A DNA stretch of 64,000 nucleotides from Enterococcus sp. 9D6_DIV0238 (GTDB lineage: Bacteria; Bacillota; Bacilli; Lactobacillales; Enterococcaceae). The notes below the pieces were generated by a model. That model was not told the DNA's origin and did not search any database. It saw nothing but the letters and a program-made list of their open reading frames with translations. Each line of letters begins with the position of its first letter. Position 1 is the first letter of the stretch. Where the stretch lies: contig NZ_CP147246.1 of NCBI RefSeq assembly GCF_002174455.2, positions 2,135,501-2,199,500 of the forward strand, written 5' to 3'. Positions 8,071 to 17,542 of this stretch are shown piece by piece. Position numbers and translations under genes: made by a program.

Positions 8071-8646
8071 ATGAATAAAAAAATAATCATTTCCATGGCC
8101 TTGATGTTATTGACACTAGGTGCTTGTGCGAACAACAACAAAACAGAGACTGGGACAAGTAATTTGGAAACAAAAAATGAGACGAGTACTGCAGTGGGTA
8201 GTCGATTGGAAACGATCAAAATCAGTTTGCCGGATGCAATCGCAGCGTTTGAAGAAATCTATCCAAGTGCAGCCATCACTTCAATTGATTTAGAAGATTC
8301 TCTTGGATCATATTCTTATAAAATACAAGGGATTGAGGGAACGAAAGAATTTGATATTCGAGTGGATGCAGATTCAGGCGAAGTAACAAAAGAGCGTGAA
8401 GAAACGGTTGATCGTGACGATCAAGGAGAAGATAATGCTTTGGATCTGAAAGATCTCATTTCATTGGAAGAAGCGACTGAAATAGCTGAAGGAACAGTGA
8501 AAGATGGGGAAGCGATCGAGTGGTCATTGGAGAAAGAATTAGCAACGACTTACTGGGAAGTGACTGTAAAAAAAGGTCTATTGTCAGAAAATACGGTGAA
8601 GATCAATGCTCAAACTGGTGATGTTTTAGAACAAGAGCAAGATTGA
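8071..8646 (+). CDS. PepSY-domain lipoprotein
   Basis: 191 aa from the ATG at 8071, chosen for AAAGGA at 8057-8062 and because it gives a short lipoprotein signal peptide; an upstream in-frame ATG at 8041 lacks a site. The lipobox is LGAC with Cys20. After a Thr/Asn-rich linker come two PepSY-like units (about 50-110 and 130-190), each with an ISLPDAIAAFEE- or ISLEEATEIAEG-type helix followed by a DSGEV/TGDV turn. PepSY domains are small extracytoplasmic modules often linked to inhibition of proteases or to cell-wall and redox functions. Function here is unknown. Confidence 0.82.
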   Translation: MNKKIIISMALMLLTLGACANNNKTETGTSNLETKNETSTAVGSRLETIKISLPDAIAAFEEIYPSAAITSIDLEDSLGSYSYKIQGIEGTKEFDIRVDADSGEVTKEREETVDRDDQGEDNALDLKDLISLEEATEIAEGTVKDGEAIEWSLEKELATTYWEVTVKKGLLSENTVKINAQTGDVLEQEQD

Positions 8647-8720
8647 GATAACTGTCGATCAGGTTCGACTTTTGGGGAAGTTATTGAAGAATCTGCCAGT
8701 TATCTATCGTTTATTACGTT

Positions 8721-8767
8721 AAAGAGTGCGAAACAAAACTGATTATTAGTTTTGTCCCGCACTCTTT
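8721..8767. terminator. Bidirectional terminator
   Basis: Stem AAAGAGTGCGAAACAAAACT with a short loop and the matching AGTTTTGTCCCGCACTCTTT. It sits between the converging PepSY lipoprotein and GtrII-like genes and can end both transcripts. Confidence 0.88.
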
Positions 8768-8769
8768 AA

Positions 8770-10245
8770 CTATTTTACTAAGACGTAAAGCTGGTTATCT
8801 TTTTCGTAAATATCATAATAGTAGTCAGAAGATTTCAACTCACTATGTTCTTTATCAAAGGTAGTAAAATCAAACGATTCGATCATTATATCCATGCCTG
8901 TATAGGTTTTGAATACTACCTGATTAGGAAAGAAGATGGCTGAATTGGGTGGAACCATTTCTTGTAAAATAGGATAATTCTGTTTCGTGTTGTTAAAAAC
9001 GGGTGAGTCTTTAAACAACATTGTTGCATACACTTGTTTCGTATCTGCTGTAACTAGATTTTTTAAAGATATCGCCAGCATCATACTTTGACGTACAAAG
9101 GCGTCTTTTTGGTAGTGTAACGCCGAAGCATAAACAAATGGAAAGGATAGTAAATAATAGCAGAATAAGCTGATCGTTCCTTTTATTGCCATATTTTTCC
9201 ATTGTGGAGACAGTTTATGATCTAAAAGCAGAATCAAAGTAATTGCTGTGAAAACACTAAAGCCGTAAGCATATCGAGGTGCAGCAAGTGCTAATTTTTC
9301 TGGGAAAATCAAAAATACACCGTAACTTAAAATGGCTCCCAAGACCAGATAAAGACCGATAAACAGAAGACTTAACGACCGCTCTTTAGCCTGAACAAAG
9401 CTCACTACAATGAATAGTACAATCAAAAGAACGAATAAAATCACCCAAACTTTTGTACTTTGATCGATGATGCTGTGCAGATACATGGATATGTTAGCAA
9501 CCAAAGTTTTGGGGATATCTTTGAAAGCAGCAATCGCAACGTTACCTCCGCGGTTTGCCAAATCAGGGTTGAATTTTGTTTCGATCAAATACGCGATCAT
9601 AGCAACGACGTAAGCTCCTGCTGATAAGAGGCTCTTCTTTAGCACTGGACTTATTTTTCCGCCAGCCAATAATATTTTTAAGGAAAGTGCTAAGACCATA
9701 ACAATATAGATACCTGAAGAAGCTTGATACGTGTTGCACATCATGAAAATACTGAAAGCTGATAGAATAAAAAAGATCCGTGCCTTACTTTCCCACCAAA
9801 GGAACGGCAGGACAGAAAATAGAATACTCAATGCCATATAAGGGCTATCGAATCTAAAACTGATGCTTTGCAAAAACCAAGGATTCAATCCAATCAACGT
9901 AGAAACGATCAAAGAGAGAGCACTTAATTTTTTATTATTCAAGGTGTAAACGACGATAACACTGGCGACTGTTAATATGAATCCAGTCAAAATGTGCGTG
10001 AAAAGCCCCATATCTGTTAAATGACGACTTCCCTGCACGAACCAAGAAGCTAGTTCACTGCCCCATCTTGAATAGGTGCTGGCGAAATCTGTGTTGCCAA
10101 CGCGCTGACGAACGGTGTCATCCATATATGGGAAATTGACGATTCCAATTGCCACTGTCACTGCTTGATAGATAATCACTGTCATAAGCAGGAGTGCTTT
10201 GTTTTTCTTGCACCAGTCAGTTAGTGCAGAGAATGATTCTGACAT
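8770..10245 (-). CDS. GtrII-like membrane glucosyltransferase family protein
   Basis: 491 aa with about 10-12 transmembrane segments. The N-terminal part has the family pattern YMDDTVRQR near residue 40, followed by SRWGSELASWF, as in glucosyltransferase GtrII family (Glucos_trans_II) proteins. These use lipid-linked sugars to decorate surface polysaccharides or teichoic acids outside the membrane. The C-terminal 100 residues are a soluble extracytoplasmic part. It is a single gene with its own terminator. The acceptor glycan cannot be inferred. Confidence 0.8.
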   Translation of the reverse strand: MSESFSALTDWCKKNKALLLMTVIIYQAVTVAIGIVNFPYMDDTVRQRVGNTDFASTYSRWGSELASWFVQGSRHLTDMGLFTHILTGFILTVASVIVVYTLNNKKLSALSLIVSTLIGLNPWFLQSISFRFDSPYMALSILFSVLPFLWWESKARIFFILSAFSIFMMCNTYQASSGIYIVMVLALSLKILLAGGKISPVLKKSLLSAGAYVVAMIAYLIETKFNPDLANRGGNVAIAAFKDIPKTLVANISMYLHSIIDQSTKVWVILFVLLIVLFIVVSFVQAKERSLSLLFIGLYLVLGAILSYGVFLIFPEKLALAAPRYAYGFSVFTAITLILLLDHKLSPQWKNMAIKGTISLFCYYLLSFPFVYASALHYQKDAFVRQSMMLAISLKNLVTADTKQVYATMLFKDSPVFNNTKQNYPILQEMVPPNSAIFFPNQVVFKTYTGMDIMIESFDFTTFDKEHSELKSSDYYYDIYEKDNQLYVLVK

Positions 10246-10346
10246 ACCTAAAAACCCTCTTTCATTCCTATTGCTATACTCGTTAGAATTAAGTATAACT
10301 GAACGAAAGAGGATTTAAAATAGAATAAAATGATTAGAATATAAAT

Positions 10347-10391
10347 AAAGAGACCAAAACACAACTAAAAATCAGTTTTGTTTCGGTCTTT
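10347..10391 (-). terminator. Terminator after the FusB-like gene
   Basis: Hairpin AAAGAGACCAAAACACAACT / AGTTTTGTTTCGGTCTTT. It shares the layout GAG-N3-RACAAAACT with the terminator at 8721-8767 and directly adjoins repeat copy 2. Confidence 0.75.
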
Positions 10392-10520
10392 AAATCTGAA
10401 TAAACGGCGAGAAAAAAGCAGCACCTTCGGAAATAAGCCGAAATTCACAAAAATTTGAAAAACAATTTTCGTGAATTCCTTCTTATTTCTCGGAGCTAAT
10501 CACTTTTGTCTCAGCCTCCT
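10391..10520 (-). repeat. Interspersed intergenic repeat, copy 2
   Basis: This is the reverse-complement match of the repeat at 1023-1205, without the roughly 55-base internal block of copy 1. Shared landmarks on the minus strand are GAGGCTGAGACAAAAG, AGCTCCGAGAAATAAGAAG, the AATTCACGAAAATT hairpin and GCTGCTTTTTTCTCGCCG. It lies just downstream of the FusB-like stop codon. Confidence 0.75.
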
Positions 10521-10535
10521 TTATGAATATCAGAA

Positions 10536-11183
10536 TTATTTTGTAAACAGCACGTTCTGAACAAATGCTTCTAATTCTTCTCTTCGTTCAATATTGTGGT
10601 TACATTTGTCACTGTCATAACAGATATAGTTTCCACGTTTCGTGTACATGCCATCACCAGACTCTTTTACTTTAGACATGAAAAGTGAAACTTCAGATGT
10701 TTCATGGCAGATCGGGCAGATGCCCTTTTGGACAGTCGGTGAAATACTTCCTTGGACGCCTACGAATTTTCCGTCGATCGAAGCAACAATAAATTTTTGC
10801 TGCTTGCCACTGTCATTCCAGCTATAAAAAGTATAGTCTCTAAGATCTAATTCATCCCATTCAGGGATTTTTAATTTCTTTGTTTTTTTGAATAGCTTTG
10901 TCAATTGCTGTTTTGATGGTGGTGAAAACGGCAGAACAGCTTCTTTAAGACCTTCTAAAAATTGATCAAGTTTTGGCTTTGAAGTTGCAGCGTCTAAAAA
11001 ACCATCCAGCAGTGGTTGAAATTCTTCCTGGTCTTCCCCAAATTGTTCATTGATTTTTTCAAGAACGATCGCTTGGAGTGTTTTTACTGTATTTTTATCA
11101 TTTACAGATAAATGAGCCTGCAGTAAAATATTCGCTTGTTTTCTTATAAAATTAAATTGATATGGTTGTATTTTTTTAGTCAT
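10536..11183 (-). CDS. FusB-family elongation factor G-binding protein
   Basis: 215 aa, the usual length for the family. The N-terminal half is helical. The C-terminal half carries a four-Cys zinc-finger pattern, CPICHE at about 158-163 and YICYDSDKCNHNI at about 187-199, as in FusB/FusC and the chromosomal FBP proteins. These cytoplasmic proteins bind EF-G and free it from fusidic-acid-stalled ribosomes. Chromosomal copies in enterococci and listeriae are probably housekeeping or intrinsic low-level resistance factors, so resistance is not implied by the sequence alone. The gene is monocistronic and divergent from glmU across a repeat-rich 600-base gap. Confidence 0.85.
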   Translation of the reverse strand: MTKKIQPYQFNFIRKQANILLQAHLSVNDKNTVKTLQAIVLEKINEQFGEDQEEFQPLLDGFLDAATSKPKLDQFLEGLKEAVLPFSPPSKQQLTKLFKKTKKLKIPEWDELDLRDYTFYSWNDSGKQQKFIVASIDGKFVGVQGSISPTVQKGICPICHETSEVSLFMSKVKESGDGMYTKRGNYICYDSDKCNHNIERREELEAFVQNVLFTK

Positions 11184-11337
11184 AATGGATTTCCTCTCTA
11201 TCAGTCAAGTGATAAAGTACTTTGTGTCAAAGGAGATCCTTAAACCAACCAAAGTACTTTATATGCAGCAACAAGACTGGGCTTTTGATTGAGATACGCG
11301 TGTTTGAATTAGTATCATATTATCACCCCCTTAAAAT

Positions 11338-11453
11338 AAAAGCGGAACAAATCGCTTAATCCTGTAGAAAATTAGAAAATTGACATTGAGACGTTTTCTG
11401 TCTCACTGATAATTTATCTATTTTCCTAAGGATTGATTTGAGTAGCTGGATAG
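11338..11453. repeat. Long stem-loop repeat, copy A
   Basis: The element starts AAAGCGGAACAAATCGCTT and folds end to end: CAAATC pairs with GATTTG, AATCCT with AGGATT, and ATTGAGAC with GTCTCACT around the loop at 11392-11399. A GCTT bulge interrupts the outer stem. It belongs to the same family as copies at 11458-11575 and 17050-17164. It lies in the divergent gap between the FusB-like gene and glmU. Confidence 0.8.
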
Positions 11454-11457
11454 CAAT

Positions 11458-11575
11458 AAAAGCGGAACAAGCCGTTTAGCCTTGACAGAAAAATAGGAAA
11501 AATAAAATATGGCGTTATTTGTCATAATTTATTTTTATCTTTTTTCCGAGAGGCTGGCTTGAGCAACTGGATTAT
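11458..11575. repeat. Long stem-loop repeat, copy B
   Basis: It directly follows copy A and starts AAAGCGGAACAAGCCGTTT. The outer stem is CAAGCC with GGCTTG, where copies A and C have CAAATC with GATTTG: both sides have changed together. It is followed by CTGTGATTCTCAGCAAAAA at 11592-11610, a 19-base block found identically after copy C, and then by a fragment ACGGAACAAGC that looks like the start of another, truncated copy. Confidence 0.8.
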
Positions 11576-11796
11576 CCAGCTTAGTTTTTCGCTGTGATTC
11601 TCAGCAAAAACGGAACAAGCTATTCAGCAGTTTTTACAAATTTTAACCTATTATAACGCACTTTCGCCTAATTGGTATAGTAAAAAACAAATTGGTTCAG
11701 TTGAAAAAGAACGAGGAGTAAGCTAAACTAAAACATGATTCGAATGAAGATTGAAGTAATGAAATGAACATAAAACAACTTTTAGGAGTGAAGCAA

Positions 11797-13173
11797 TTGG
11801 AAAACAGATATGTCATCATCCTCGCTGCCGGTAAGGGAACGCGTATGAAATCAAAACTATACAAAGTATTACATCCTGTCGCAGGTAAGCCAATGGTGGA
11901 ACACATTATGGATCAAGTAGAAAAAACGAATCCAAGTGAAGTCGTAACGATCGTTGGACATGGGGCTGAAGCAATCAAAAGCCATTTAGGTGAGCGTAGC
12001 CAATATGCTTTACAAGAAGAACAATTAGGGACAGGACATGCTGTATTACAAGCTGAGTCACTTTTAGCAGGAAAAACTGGGACAACGTTAGTCATTACAG
12101 GGGATACACCACTCTTGACCGCTGAAACATTGACGAATCTTTTTGACTATCATCAAGGAAAAAATGCCAGCGCAACGATTTTAACTGCTCATGCAGAAGA
12201 CCCAACAGGCTATGGACGTATTATTCGTGATCATGTTGGGATCGTTGAAAAAATCGTCGAGCAAAAAGACGCTACAGAACAAGAAGCGCGTGTTCAGGAA
12301 ATCAATACAGGGACGTTTTGTTTTGACAATGAAGCGCTGTTCAATGCTCTATCTAAAATCAATACGAACAATGCGCAAGGGGAATACTATTTAACAGATA
12401 TTATTGAAATTCTGAAAAAAGAAGGTAAAGCGATCGCGGCTTATCAAATGTCTGACTTTGAAGAAGCGATGGGAATCAATGACCGCGTGGCTTTAGCTTT
12501 GGCTAATAAAATCATGTACCAACGCTTGAATAAGATGCATATGATGAATGGAGTGACATTTGTCGATCCTGATACAACGTATATCGATGAAGGTGCTGTG
12601 ATCGGCTCTGATACGGTGATAGAAGCTGGTGTTCATGTAAAAGGAAAAACAGTCATTGGTGAGGATTGCTTCATTGGGGCACATTCTCAGATCGTTGATA
12701 GTATCATTGAAGACAATGTTAAGATCACTCAATCAGTTGTTGAAGAAAGTATTGTACGTAAAAATGCAGATGTCGGTCCATTTGCTCATCTTCGTCCGAA
12801 AGCTGAGATCGGTGAACATGTTCATGTCGGCAATTTTGTAGAAGTGAAAAATGCAACGATTGCAGAGCATACCAAAGTGGGGCATTTGACCTACGTAGGT
12901 GATGCAGATTTAGGGAAAGATATCAACGTGGGCTGTGGTGTTGTCTTTGTGAATTACGATGGGAAAAATAAACATCGCACTACGGTTGGCGATCATGCCT
13001 TTATCGGCTCGGCAACGAACTTGATCGCACCTGTTCAAATTGAGGCAAACACAGTGATCGCAGCAGGTTCGACGATTACAGAAGATGTAAAGGAATACGA
13101 TTTAGCCATTGCTAGAGCGAGACAAGAAAATAAAGCAGGGTATGCGAAAAAGCTTCCTTATATGAATGAATAA
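11797..13173 (+). CDS. glmU: Bifunctional GlmU: glucosamine-1-phosphate acetyltransferase / UDP-GlcNAc pyrophosphorylase
   Basis: 458 aa from the TTG at 11797, chosen because AGGAG at 11784-11788 is at the right distance and the protein then begins [17 protein letters not shown] as in other GlmU. It makes UDP-GlcNAc in the cytoplasm for peptidoglycan and other surface glycans. The N-terminal uridylyltransferase has LAAGKGTRM and [12 protein letters not shown]. The C-terminal left-handed beta helix starts at about 250, with hexapeptides such as [14 protein letters not shown] turns and the conserved NFVEVKNA and [15 protein letters not shown]. In many Firmicutes it is followed directly by prs; here a large opposite-strand gene lies between them. 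Confidence 0.97.
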   Translation: MENRYVIILAAGKGTRMKSKLYKVLHPVAGKPMVEHIMDQVEKTNPSEVVTIVGHGAEAIKSHLGERSQYALQEEQLGTGHAVLQAESLLAGKTGTTLVITGDTPLLTAETLTNLFDYHQGKNASATILTAHAEDPTGYGRIIRDHVGIVEKIVEQKDATEQEARVQEINTGTFCFDNEALFNALSKINTNNAQGEYYLTDIIEILKKEGKAIAAYQMSDFEEAMGINDRVALALANKIMYQRLNKMHMMNGVTFVDPDTTYIDEGAVIGSDTVIEAGVHVKGKTVIGEDCFIGAHSQIVDSIIEDNVKITQSVVEESIVRKNADVGPFAHLRPKAEIGEHVHVGNFVEVKNATIAEHTKVGHLTYVGDADLGKDINVGCGVVFVNYDGKNKHRTTVGDHAFIGSATNLIAPVQIEANTVIAAGSTITEDVKEYDLAIARARQENKAGYAKKLPYMNE

Positions 13174-13214
13174 AAAAAGAGAAGTGCTGTATAATAACAG
13201 CACTTCTCTTTTTT
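13172..13214. terminator. Bidirectional terminator between glmU and the nucleotidase gene
   Basis: A nearly perfect hairpin, AAAAAAAGAGAAGTGCTGT / ACAGCACTTCTCTTTTTTT, with poly-A before and poly-T after, so it works for both converging genes. Confidence 0.93.
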
Positions 13215-16200
13215 TTAACTTGCTTTACGTTTTCGGTTATATTCATAAACACCATATCCAGAAAGTCCGATGAGTATCACACCTAAACTTCCATAAGCTG
13301 CCACTTTTTCACCCATTTTTGGATAGTCAGCAGTTTTCTTGTCAGGTGTTTTTTCTTTATCCGGAGTTTTTTCTTTTTCTGGATCTTTTGGATTTGGATT
13401 AGGAATCGGTTTTGGTTTGGGCTCAGGTTTTGGTTCAGGAGTTGGTTCTGGTTTGAACTTCTCGTTGAAATCAGCTTCTGAAATCGAAACGATTCGTTCA
13501 CCTGGGAAAGCTTCCTTATATTGAGCAAGATCGATATTTGTCGCAGCGTTAAATAACCGCAAGTTGGATGCTTGTTTTAAATAATCGATCAAAACAGTAT
13601 CTAACGAAGGTCCTTCTTCACGTTCGCCACCAAGCATATCATAGCCATCTCCACCGGCTGCTAAAAAGTCGTTGGTTGCCATGTAATAGGTTGCTCCTTC
13701 ATCTATAGGTGCGAATTCTCCTGTTTTTCGGTCTTGTACTTCCACACGAAGGACACGCTCTCCTACGATAGTCTTATCAGTGCCATTTCCTTCATCTGCT
13801 GGCAACAATGAACCTTTTTTAGTTGAATCATAATATACACGGATCGTACTTGAAACATGTAGGAAGCCGCCGTTTGCTCCTAGTTTTGGCTGATTGTATT
13901 CATCAAGAATGATCGTTCCATTCTCATCTTTTTGCGCCATAGAACGAAGAGACAACTCAAACATATCCTTCACCTGTGCGCCAGTTACTTTTATTTGAGA
14001 AATGCTATTTCCAAATGGCAATACAGCGATCACGTCACCTAATGTTACTTTTCCTGGTTCGATATTAGCACGAATACCACCGCCATTCGTTACTGCAAAA
14101 TCAGTTTGATGGTTAAAGCCTTCCTGACCATAATCAAGCATAGCATCACCGATCAAGTTTCCTAAATTGGTTTCTCTAGTTCGTACATTATCACGTTCAC
14201 CATTAAACTGATAAGGATTATTTTCAATAACGACTTTAGCGCCCCATTCTTCAAAGTTCGCTTTAGCTTCATCAACTAATGCTTTGACTGCAGGATTTTC
14301 CGGCAACTCTGCTAAAGTTTCTGCAGCGGTCAAAGAAGCTGTCTTTTTACTATGATCAACTAAGTCGACATCTACTAGCCCAACATTGTTTAAATAGTTT
14401 CCAGTTTGAGTATAAATCACATTACCGAAGCGTTTACCACCATCGACTGCAGTATGAGAGTGACCGTCTAAAACCGTGATGTTCAAATCAGTAAACTCTT
14501 TACTTAGACTTTCAGCCAAAGTATCTCCGCGCCATTCATGCGGTGTTGTTTCATCTATGCCTAAATGACCGATCACGACATAAGCATCGATCGTTTTTCC
14601 AGATTCGTTGATTTCTTTGATCGCTTTTTTTGTTTCTACGATCGGATCAGCAAATGTTACACCCACAACATTATTAGGATGTGTTTTAGTTGCTGTTTCT
14701 GGAGTAGTAACACCGATGACAGCGTAGTTTTTACCGTTCTTTTCAATAATTTTGTACGGGTCAAAGGCTAGTTTACCATCTTTGAATGTATTATTGGAAA
14801 GGATCGGAAAGTCTAAGACATCTTTGTAGGCCATTGCTGTGTCAAAACCGAAATCAAACTCATGATTTCCGACAGCCATCGCATCGTAGCCGACTTCATT
14901 CATGACTTTAGCCATGTCCATGCCTTTTGAGAAATTAGAGATCGGCAATCCTTGGAACACATCACCGACATCCAAAAGCAAATCAGGCTGAATCTGTTCT
15001 TTGTATGTTTTCAAACGAGCCATACCTAAAACATCTTTACCATTGCCTTCTAAACGACCATGGACATCATTGGTATGCATGATCGTGATCGAAGTTGGTT
15101 CATAACCAGCGTTTACTACATCTTGCTTCGTGATCGGTTTGACATTTGGTGTGCGTCCATCGGCAGCAGGTTCAGTGTGCAAAATACCATCGTTGACTAA
15201 TTGAACAGCAAGGTCGCGCCACTTTTTGTCAAAGTTGTATCCGATGATTTCCCAGTTTTTTTCGATTTCTTCTTCTGGATCAAGTGTTTGCTTTTCTCGA
15301 ATATACTCAGCGATCAACCCTCGTAATGTTTCTGGGTCTGTCGATACGAGAGGTTCTTCTGTTATCAAGCCTTGTGCCAGCAGACCCTCATAGCGGTAAT
15401 TATTCATTGCCATTGTGTATTTTGCATTTGGATCGATCGGCTGACCATCGATCGTTGGATCTATGATTCTTTCACCGCTTGGTTTGGAAATATCGATTTT
15501 ATACGAAACACCAGAGATGATGTCATAATTGTAGACACGAATATTTGAGTTGAAACTGATCGTCAAATCATCCGGTCCAGGAGTATTGTAGTAATCTGCT
15601 TGTTTCTCCATGAATGTTAGCAGATTTGCTCCAGTGATATTCGCGCTGACCAATGTATTCGGATATTTATAAATATCAAAAATATTTGAATAAGAAATAT
15701 CGCCAGCGTTTAGCTTACTGTCAGCTTTGAACAATGCAGAAGCAGCTAATTGTGCACCTGTGGCTTTTCGTTGAACGTTGTTGATCAACGAAATCATTGC
15801 TGTTGGGCGTAATTGAGCTTCTGGGATTCCCGTGACTTCTTCCGGCGGTAAAAAGTCAGCTGTAGCTGTTCCGATTTTTTCAGAAATAAATGCTCTTGTA
15901 GTTTCGTGGTATTCTTTTGTTTGTTCTTTGAGCGTTTCATCTGCAGCGACTGTTTTTGTATCGACGATTGCAGCAGTACTATTGGCAACGTGCCATTTGT
16001 CTTCTGTTTTTGTTAGGTCAAGGTCGATTCGAACAAGTTCAGTTCCTGTATCTTTGGGTCCGCCGACAGGAACTAGGCTATTTGGTCCTTGGATTTTTTC
16101 TGCGAATGAGCGATGATCATGCCCTAAAATATACGCATCGATTCCAGCAACATTATTGATTACCTGATCAGCAGCAGCTGTCGGGTCGGAATTTTCACGA

Positions 16201-17030
16201 CCTGCGTGGATCGATGCAATAATGACATCGGTGTCATCCTGTAATTCAGCAACGGCTTTCTCCGCCTCATCTTTTAGAGGATTGAAATAAAGACTATCGA
16301 CTTTAGCACCGTCCCACAAAGGAATTTGCGGGGTGGTCAAACCGATGATGCCGACAGTTAAATCTTTCGTACCATCGCCATCTAAATCAATATCTTTTTT
16401 CATGGTTCCGCCGACAAAGCGGTTATTCGTCTCTTTAACATACGTATTGGCAGACAAAATAGGGAAATTTGCTTCGTTATTCAGTTTCTTGATCAAATCT
16501 AACCCAAAATTGAATTCGTGGTTCCCCAAAACCATTGCATCATAATTCATGTAGTTCATTGCTTTGATCATTGGATTTGGCTGATCGATCAGTGGTGCTT
16601 TGTTATACAGATCATCAGTTAAGATCGTTCCCTGATTGATATCCCCATTATCGATCAGAATCGTGCCGTTAGGATTTTCTGAGCGGACATTGGCTACGAC
16701 TGAACTGACTTGAGAAAGACCAACAGGTGTTTGCTTGTCATCTTCATATGACCAGTTCCATAATTGCCCATGGACATCCGAAGTTCCCAAAATAGTTAAT
16801 CGTTGTAAAGTTTCAGCAACATCTGCTGTTTGTTGCTCTGCAAGTGGTTCGCTTTGAGTAGCGTTTGATACAGTAGGATTTTCAGTTGTTGCAGTTTCTG
16901 TCGTCCCTGTATCATTAGTTAAAGTGTTTTCAATTGCCAGTACGGTTGGAGCACTCGTACTTACAAGCAATGCGGAAACCATTAATACCTGTAACCCTAG
17001 ATGAACTTTCTTCAAAACAGACTTCTTCAC
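13215..17030 (-). CDS. Wall-anchored double 5'-nucleotidase / cyclic nucleotide phosphodiesterase
   Basis: 1271 aa, secreted. Signal peptide at about 1-32. Unit 1 is a metallophosphatase with TSDVHGQLW, DNGDINQG, GNHEFNFG and GHDHRSF, followed by its 5'-nucleotidase C domain; it resembles CpdB 2',3'-cyclic phosphodiesterases. Unit 2 has TNDVHGRLEG, DVGDVFQG, GNHEFDFG, DGHSHTAVDG and then NGGGIRANI and TNDFLAAGGDGYDM, as in UshA-type 5'-nucleotidases. A Pro/Lys/Glu repeat (about 1185-1230) spans the wall. The C-terminus has a hydrophobic segment and NRKRKAS, but the sortase motif reads YPKMGE rather than LPXTGE. Likely role: releasing nucleosides and phosphate from external nucleotides, as in YfkN. 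It lies on the opposite strand between glmU and prs. Confidence 0.92.
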   Translation of the reverse strand: MKKSVLKKVHLGLQVLMVSALLVSTSAPTVLAIENTLTNDTGTTETATTENPTVSNATQSEPLAEQQTADVAETLQRLTILGTSDVHGQLWNWSYEDDKQTPVGLSQVSSVVANVRSENPNGTILIDNGDINQGTILTDDLYNKAPLIDQPNPMIKAMNYMNYDAMVLGNHEFNFGLDLIKKLNNEANFPILSANTYVKETNNRFVGGTMKKDIDLDGDGTKDLTVGIIGLTTPQIPLWDGAKVDSLYFNPLKDEAEKAVAELQDDTDVIIASIHAGRENSDPTAAADQVINNVAGIDAYILGHDHRSFAEKIQGPNSLVPVGGPKDTGTELVRIDLDLTKTEDKWHVANSTAAIVDTKTVAADETLKEQTKEYHETTRAFISEKIGTATADFLPPEEVTGIPEAQLRPTAMISLINNVQRKATGAQLAASALFKADSKLNAGDISYSNIFDIYKYPNTLVSANITGANLLTFMEKQADYYNTPGPDDLTISFNSNIRVYNYDIISGVSYKIDISKPSGERIIDPTIDGQPIDPNAKYTMAMNNYRYEGLLAQGLITEEPLVSTDPETLRGLIAEYIREKQTLDPEEEIEKNWEIIGYNFDKKWRDLAVQLVNDGILHTEPAADGRTPNVKPITKQDVVNAGYEPTSITIMHTNDVHGRLEGNGKDVLGMARLKTYKEQIQPDLLLDVGDVFQGLPISNFSKGMDMAKVMNEVGYDAMAVGNHEFDFGFDTAMAYKDVLDFPILSNNTFKDGKLAFDPYKIIEKNGKNYAVIGVTTPETATKTHPNNVVGVTFADPIVETKKAIKEINESGKTIDAYVVIGHLGIDETTPHEWRGDTLAESLSKEFTDLNITVLDGHSHTAVDGGKRFGNVIYTQTGNYLNNVGLVDVDLVDHSKKTASLTAAETLAELPENPAVKALVDEAKANFEEWGAKVVIENNPYQFNGERDNVRTRETNLGNLIGDAMLDYGQEGFNHQTDFAVTNGGGIRANIEPGKVTLGDVIAVLPFGNSISQIKVTGAQVKDMFELSLRSMAQKDENGTIILDEYNQPKLGANGGFLHVSSTIRVYYDSTKKGSLLPADEGNGTDKTIVGERVLRVEVQDRKTGEFAPIDEGATYYMATNDFLAAGGDGYDMLGGEREEGPSLDTVLIDYLKQASNLRLFNAATNIDLAQYKEAFPGERIVSISEADFNEKFKPEPTPEPKPEPKPKPIPNPNPKDPEKEKTPDKEKTPDKKTADYPKMGEKVAAYGSLGVILIGLSGYGVYEYNRKRKAS

Positions 17031-17049
17031 AAAATTCCTCCTTAAATTT

Positions 17050-17164
17050 AAAGCGGAACAAATCGTTTGATCCTATAGAAAAGTAGAAAATGAGAATTGA
17101 GACGCCTTCAGTCTCACTGAACATTTGTCTGTTTTCATAAGGATTGATTTGTACAGCTAGATAA
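17050..17164. repeat. Long stem-loop repeat, copy C
   Basis: The third copy, starting AAAGCGGAACAAATCGTTT and folding in the same way: CAAATC with GATTTG, ATCCT with AGGAT, TTGAGAC with GTCTCA. It lies just upstream of the nucleotidase start codon and is followed by the shared 19-base block CTGTGATTCTCAGCAAAAA at 17230-17248. The rest of the gap to prs (17249-17470) is AT-rich, with nothing I can name. Confidence 0.8.
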
Positions 17165-17470
17165 TGACAAATGGTCGATACTTTCAAATAAATATCTTGT
17201 ACTGTTCATCATCAGTTAAATTCTTCTCACTGTGATTCTCAGCAAAAATATAAATAATAAAAAACACCCCATAAATATAATGCGCTTTCATTTTTGGAAC
17301 TCATCTAAATAGTAATATATATTTTAAGTGCTGTCATTAGAAAATCCTATAAAAGTTCAAAAGAAAATGGCAAATTTAACATATTTATATTTTGGGTATT
17401 TTTTTCTAACGACTTAAGTTCTGCTTTTATTAGAAAATCTTCTTAATTTTGAGGAATCCTTTAAAATCAC

Positions 17471-17499
17471 TTGATTTATTTCAGAAAAGTGACTACTAT
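17471..17499 (+). promoter_or_regulatory. Probable promoter of prs
   Basis: TTGATT (17471-17476), a 17-base spacer, then TACTAT (17494-17499), 44 bases before the prs start. Housekeeping sigma type; assigned by inspection only. Confidence 0.55.
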
Positions 17500-17542
17500 T
17501 TATAAGGAAACTATTGTTCAGTAAAAGAAAGCGGAGGTCCCC

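Noticed and set aside
7968..8219. Open frame of 83 codons on the minus strand overlapping the PepSY lipoprotein start
   Set aside because: No ribosome site, and it covers the lipoprotein signal peptide region, which has a good site and lipobox on the plus strand.
10536..11183. Acquired fusidic acid resistance gene
   Set aside because: The protein fits the FusB family, but position among housekeeping genes and similar composition suggest a native chromosomal member.
11184..11796. Riboswitch upstream of glmU
   Set aside because: The region is explained by repeat copies that also occur elsewhere, and no known riboswitch core was recognised.
15832..16116. Plus-strand frame inside the double nucleotidase gene
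   Set aside because: Antisense shadow of conserved metallophosphatase sequence.
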